From Synergistaceae bacterium (GTDB lineage: Bacteria > Synergistota > Synergistia > Synergistales > Aminobacteriaceae), in contig JAFVEW010000107.1 in NCBI GenBank assembly GCA_017475805.1, forward strand, positions 1 through 8,011: a stretch of DNA of 8,011 nt. The letters are read 5' to 3'. Both the position numbers and the translations under genes were made by a program. Below are positions 5,789 through 8,011 of this stretch, in pieces; the first letter of the stretch is position 1, and every line of letters begins with the position of its first letter. The notes beneath the pieces were generated by a model that saw only the letters and a program-made list of their open reading frames with translations, was not told the DNA's origin and made no database searches.

Positions 5789-6102
5789 TTTTTACTAACT
5801 CTTTAATACAACTTTGCCCGCCGCCCTTGTTAATACTTCAGACAATCAAAAATCAAAAACACAAATTAACGAAAGGAATATCTCCTTCCTTATAAAAATT
5901 AAAATTTCGGCTTCGGGCTTGCCGCATTTCGAGAGCTTTTTATTTACAACCCTTTTTTATCAGGGAGGCTCAAGTGCTGCCTTGTATGTGCGCCAGCTTT
6001 TCTTGCTTCGTGAACTCACGCCGCCTTGCGTGGCATTGTCAATTGATTTTCAATCTACTTTTCTGATAAACTTAAGGCTCATCAGTAAGGGTCTAACCCT
6101 TA
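5708..6102 (-). ncRNA. 395-nt ribozyme-bounded noncoding RNA
   Basis: This is the segment between the two predicted hammerhead cleavage sites (after 6103 and after 5708 on the minus strand). Cutting at both would release a 395-nt RNA with a 5' hydroxyl and a 2',3'-cyclic phosphate. The interior (6073-5789) has several possible hairpins: CGTGAGTTCACG (6023-6012), CAAG/CTTG (5983-5970), CCCT/AGGG (5965-5950), CGGC/GCCG (5924-5908) and AAGGA/TCCTT (5888-5874). No reading frame has a good ribosome binding site with a start codon at proper distance; the longest minus-strand ATG frame I found in the interior is about 24 codons. I do not recognise a known RNA class. That it exists as a discrete or circular RNA is inference. 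Confidence 0.6.
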
Positions 6103-6133
6103 GACGGGCTCGCTAAAAAACCCGTTTCGCCTT
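6074..6133 (-). ncRNA. Type II hammerhead self-cleaving ribozyme, upstream copy (minimal form)
   Basis: Read on the minus strand from 6133: stem II arm AAGGC (6133-6129), GAAA (6128-6125), stem III CGGG (6124-6121), a 12-nt loop whose ends can add G-U and A-U pairs, CCCG (6108-6105), UC (6104-6103), stem I UAAGGG (6102-6097), loop UUAGA, CCCUUA (6091-6086), CUGAUGA (6085-6079), stem II GCCUU (6078-6074). Every invariant hammerhead position is present and all three stems are perfectly paired. The open stem is II, which makes it type II, the permutation known mainly from bacteria and metagenomes and reported near phage genes. Cleavage is predicted after the GUC at 6103. It begins 11 nt after the antirepressor stop codon. 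Confidence 0.94.
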
Positions 6134-6144
6134 GATTTTTTTAA

Positions 6145-6969
6145 TTAACTTTCAAAATCGCCGCTTAAAAATCCTGTTAAAAAGTAGTTTTGTCCTGATC
6201 CCGTGATTTTTGCGGTTTGGACTGCTACGTCCCTGTTCCCGATCGGAATAACGCTCTCTTTGATAACGAAAAAGCCTTTGTTCATAGCCTTTTGTGTCGG
6301 CAAGTTCCATCCGCTGCTGGTGTTCATCAGCCAGCCGTGCCCTCTGAACCATTGGAAAAGCCTTTTTTGTCCGATGTCGACGCCGTTCTGTTTTAAGATT
6401 TTCGCGAATGTTCCGATGTCGATTGCGCTTGAGCTTACATCGAGTGCCTCAGCGACCATAACTTTCGGCTTGTCTTCTTCAATCTTGGCCTCAAGCTGAA
6501 CATTTTTTTGTTCGAGCCTCGTTGCCTTTGCGCGTTCAAATTTCAATGCCGTTAAAACTTTTATGAAGCTGTCAGGGTCGGCGATAATCTGCTCTGCGGC
6601 CTGCGGCGTTGCGTAAAATCCGTGCTTCCTGATTTCGTCCGCGACATTCCATAAAAAGTCCATGACGTCGTTAGCTTTTGGCTGGTTTGAATACCTGCAG
6701 ATCTCTAAAAGTCCTTTGAAGTTGTAAACCGTTACTTCCCTTGTTACCGTGCGGCTTCCCTCAACCTGTATCAATTTGATACGAGTTGAAAATTTATTGA
6801 GCCTGTCTGTGTTTCTGCTATGAATGTTTCTGATTGAAGCGTCGGGTTGTTCATACCCTAAAAGCCTTCCTATTTGTTCTCTCGTTGCCCAGAAGCCGTC
6901 CTCTTGATTTTCAGCTTTGTAGCAGTCGAGTGCTACGCCGTTAAATTCTTTCGTCATTAATAAGTTCAT
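6145..6969 (-). CDS. Phage antirepressor with BRO-like N-terminal and KilAC C-terminal domains
   Basis: A 274-residue protein. The N-terminal domain (about 1-120, FNGVALDCYKAENQEDGFWA..., GRLLGY, ending DEIRKHGFY) is BRO/antirepressor-like. A coiled linker follows (FERAKATRLEQKNVQLEAKI). The C-terminal KilAC domain (about 175-270) has FAKILKQNGVDIGQKRLFQW, GHGWLM, WNLPTQKAMNKGFFVIKES and TGSGQNYFLTGFL. Such proteins counteract the phage repressor or regulate early genes. The start at 6969 has AAAGGAG 8 nt upstream. It is the third gene of the leftward transcript from the switch region. Its stop codon is followed within 11 nt by a hammerhead ribozyme, so its mRNA probably ends with a cyclic-phosphate 3' terminus made by self-cleavage. 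Confidence 0.93.
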   Translation of the reverse strand: MNLLMTKEFNGVALDCYKAENQEDGFWATREQIGRLLGYEQPDASIRNIHSRNTDRLNKFSTRIKLIQVEGSRTVTREVTVYNFKGLLEICRYSNQPKANDVMDFLWNVADEIRKHGFYATPQAAEQIIADPDSFIKVLTALKFERAKATRLEQKNVQLEAKIEEDKPKVMVAEALDVSSSAIDIGTFAKILKQNGVDIGQKRLFQWFRGHGWLMNTSSGWNLPTQKAMNKGFFVIKESVIPIGNRDVAVQTAKITGSGQNYFLTGFLSGDFES

Positions 6970-6989
6970 GGTTGTGTCTCCTTTCTAAA

Positions 6990-7076
6990 TTAATAAAGCA
7001 TTACGCCGATTGCTAAAATTACCGTTGCCGTAAGTAATGAAACTATTACCTGCAAAAATTCCTCACTGCTCCTCAT
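6990..7076 (-). CDS. 28-residue single-span membrane peptide
   Basis: This short ORF encodes MRSSEEFLQVIVSLLTATVI followed by LAIGVMLY. After a six-residue charged N-terminus the rest is one continuous hydrophobic helix of about 22 residues, enough to cross the membrane once. GAGG lies 9 nt before the ATG, provided by the heptad repeat tract, and the stop codon is 20 nt before the antirepressor start. The gene is 24 nt downstream of the Xre regulator stop. Small membrane peptides of this kind in phage early operons are usually uncharacterised; exclusion, holin-like or membrane-sensing roles are possible but not shown. Confidence 0.62.
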   Translation of the reverse strand: MRSSEEFLQVIVSLLTATVILAIGVMLY

Positions 7077-7113
7077 AAAACTTCCTCACTCCTAACTCCT
7101 CATTCCTCACTGC
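7058..7113. repeat. Degenerate heptad tract (AGGAGTT/AGTGAGG type), copy 2
   Basis: On the minus strand this tract reads in units such as AGTGAGG, AATGAGG, AGTTAGG, AGTGAGG. ATTCCTCACTGC occurs twice within it (7058-7069 and 7102-7113), and 7083-7100 is an exact 18-base match to 1912-1929. It covers the end of the Xre gene and the ribosome binding site and first codons of the membrane peptide. Confidence 0.7.
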
Positions 7114-7549
7114 CTTTAATCGCTCCTCGCCTGACTTGTGCGTCATAAGCGACTTCGACCTGCTCTCTAACTCTTGCGATAAAATCGTCAATCGCGCTTC
7201 TTGTCGGGAACATTGCCGCGCCTGTAATTCCGATCTGACCGCTGTCGCCTAAAACAATTTGAAAATGATTGTTGTTCATATCTATCTCTCCTTCCTTCAT
7301 CTCCTCCCAGTGCCACGAGAGAGTTAATTTGATTTGCTCTCCCTGCGGCTCGTTTAACAGTTCAGCTTCAGAAACATGCAAGACTTCACAAAGTTTTTTA
7401 ATTTCTTCCATTCGCGGCGTCCGATGTCCCCATTCCCAACGCCTGACGGTTATCGGTGAAACTTTGATTAAATTTGCTAACTCTTCTTGTGTCAGCCTTG
7501 CTTTTCGCCTAAGTTCTTTTAACCTCTGAGCGAAGTTTTTTTCTTCCAT
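7100..7549 (-). CDS. Xre/Cro-type regulator, first gene of the leftward early transcript
   Basis: A 149-residue protein with an N-terminal HTH at about residues 7-65: RLKELRRKARLTQEELANLI then KVSPITVRRWEWGHRTPR, the second piece being the recognition region. The C-terminal half (about 90-149, HFQIVLGDSGQIGITGAAMF...) is not a peptidase-type CI tail and may serve dimerisation. The start at 7549 has AAAAGGAG 8 nt upstream. It is transcribed from a strong promoter whose spacer contains an operator-like site. Position and recognition-helix similarity to the divergent regulator suggest a Cro-like or second-repressor role. The last codons lie in the heptad repeat. Confidence 0.92.
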   Translation of the reverse strand: MEEKNFAQRLKELRRKARLTQEELANLIKVSPITVRRWEWGHRTPRMEEIKKLCEVLHVSEAELLNEPQGEQIKLTLSWHWEEMKEGEIDMNNNHFQIVLGDSGQIGITGAAMFPTRSAIDDFIARVREQVEVAYDAQVRRGAIKGSEE

Positions 7550-7591
7550 TTTTCACTCTCCTTTTTAATCGCTTCGGAATATTTTTTAATC

Positions 7592-7724
7592 TGTTCCGTT
7601 TGCTTGATGATGGAAGTATACCGAATGGATTAAATTTTGTCAAGCTATTAAAAATAAAAATTGCTCCGAACGGTTCAAAAGATTGTTCTATACTGCATAT
7701 TGTTTTTATTTGAGCCGTTTAGCA
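7592..7724. promoter_or_regulatory. Operator array between the divergent regulators
   Basis: Four similar sites share a CCRTTYRG-like core: TGTTCCGTTTGCTT (7592-7605, plus), AATCCATTCGGTAT (7631-7618, minus), TGAACCGTTCGGAGCA (7677-7662, minus) and TGAGCCGTTTAGCA (7711-7724, plus). A weaker fifth, TTCGGAAT, is at 7573-7580. One site lies in the spacer of the leftward promoter and one in that of the rightward promoter, the layout expected for a CI/Cro-type switch. Binding is inferred. Confidence 0.65.
7615..7643 (-). promoter_or_regulatory. Strong leftward sigma70-type promoter
   Basis: On the minus strand TTGACA (7643-7638), a 17-bp spacer and TATACT (7620-7615) form a near-consensus promoter. 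The spacer contains the operator-like ATTCGG. Transcription should start near 7608 and give a leader of about 60 nt before the Xre gene. Confidence 0.85.
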
Positions 7725-7728
7725 TAAT
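7700..7728 (+). promoter_or_regulatory. Candidate rightward promoter
   Basis: TTGTTT (7700-7705), a 17-bp spacer, then CATAAT (7723-7728). The -35 is poor and the predicted start would fall at the ribosome binding site (GGAGG at 7735-7739), giving almost no leader. A TATACT at 7689-7694 is an alternative -10 without a matching -35. An operator-like site fills the spacer. Confidence 0.4.
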
Positions 7729-7748
7729 TTTCACGGAGGACAAGGAAA

Positions 7749-8011
7749 ATGAATTTAGCCGAAAAAATTAAACAATGTAGAAGAGCTAAAAATCTCACGC
7801 AAGCAGAGTTAGCAAAAATTATAGAAGTATCGCCAATCACAGAACGTCGCTGGGAATGGAACGAACGTAAGCCGAGAGCGGACGAATTAGCAAAATTAGC
7901 CGACGCCTTAGGCACGACGACGGATTATTTAATGGGCGAAGACGAACCGCCGCAACCATCTGAGGAGTCGCAGTTAAAACAACTTCTTGATAGTTTGAGC
8001 GGTTTAACGGC
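7749..8011 (+). CDS. CI-like Xre repressor (partial, cut by window end)
   Basis: The first 87 codons begin MNLAEKIKQCRRAKNLTQAE. An HTH at about residues 5-60 includes LTQAELAKIIEVSPITERRW then EWNERKPRADELAKLADALG, closing with TTTDYLMGED, the usual end of an Xre domain before a linker. The linker is acidic and Pro/Glu-rich (EPPQPSEESQLK). GGAGG is 9 nt upstream of the ATG at 7749. The gene is divergent from the Xre gene at 7549 and shares the VSPIT-RRWEW recognition region with it. This arrangement suggests the prophage repressor, but the C-terminal part that would show a peptidase or other effector domain lies outside the window. Confidence 0.9.
   Translation, partial: MNLAEKIKQCRRAKNLTQAELAKIIEVSPITERRWEWNERKPRADELAKLADALGTTTDYLMGEDEPPQPSEESQLKQLLDSLSGLT

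Noticed and set aside
5539..5895. 118-codon rightward frame
   Set aside because: It is antisense to the 60-codon gene and the second hammerhead, starts with GTG and lacks a ribosome binding site.
5845..5930. 24-codon minus-strand ATG frame inside the excised RNA
   Set aside because: There is no ribosome binding site before the ATG, and the SD-like AAGGAGA lies inside the frame instead of upstream of it.
5950..5966. CTGATAA followed by an A-run, checked as a third ribozyme core
   Set aside because: The G8 position is not conserved (CUGAUAA, not CUGANGA) and no flanking stems fit.
5814..6116. 100-codon rightward frame across the ribozyme region
   Set aside because: It starts with TTG, has no ribosome binding site, lies antisense to the upstream hammerhead and its peptide looks like a non-coding translation.
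7706..7915. 69-codon leftward frame over the CI-like gene
   Set aside because: It is antisense to a clear HTH gene and crosses the operator region; it is a shadow frame.

Overview
The window looks like the lysogeny-control and early region of a temperate phage or prophage in a low-to-mid GC Bacillota host. Support: almost every gene has a strong AGGAG-type ribosome binding site, genes are short and overlap, and there are two divergent Xre/Cro-type regulators, two KilAC-type antirepressors, a solitary DNA methyltransferase and ThyX. A Negativicutes-like host is possible, but that is only an impression.

Right end (about 7550-8011): a CI/Cro-style switch. A rightward repressor-like gene (7749 onward, cut by the window end) and a leftward Xre regulator (7549-7100) have nearly identical recognition helices. 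They flank a 199-bp region with a clear leftward sigma70-type promoter (TTGACA, 17 bp, TATACT), a weaker rightward promoter, and at least four copies of a CCRTTYRG-like operator. The leftward transcript then carries a 28-residue membrane peptide and a BRO/KilAC-type antirepressor (6969-6145).

Centre (5680-6133): the outstanding content. The roughly 500 bp between the antirepressor and a 60-residue ORF has no convincing gene. On the minus strand it holds two complete type II hammerhead self-cleaving ribozymes. Each has a CUGANGA box, a GAAA box, stems I, II and III and a GUC cleavage site. The first starts 11 nt after the antirepressor stop codon. The second ends about 30 nt before the start of the next ORF. 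Cleavage at both sites would cut a 395-nt, GC-structured, apparently noncoding RNA out of the early mRNA, with ends suited to circularisation. I do not recognise this RNA as a known class.

Left of that, a rightward gene (5047-5508, DUF6173-like) sits like a moron between leftward genes. A long leftward operon (4980 to 1176) follows: a second BRO/KilAC antirepressor, a ribbon-helix-helix-like protein, two unknown proteins, two HTH proteins, another small unknown, a Cys-rich small-domain protein, a zinc-ribbon protein resembling the C-terminal tail of ribonucleotide reductase, and the beta-class DNA methyltransferase. Nearly every junction overlaps by 4-11 nt or has a very short gap. A hairpin-plus-U terminator follows the methyltransferase. 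After a 184-bp gap with a second hairpin come thyX, a small phage protein and a partial gene at the left edge.
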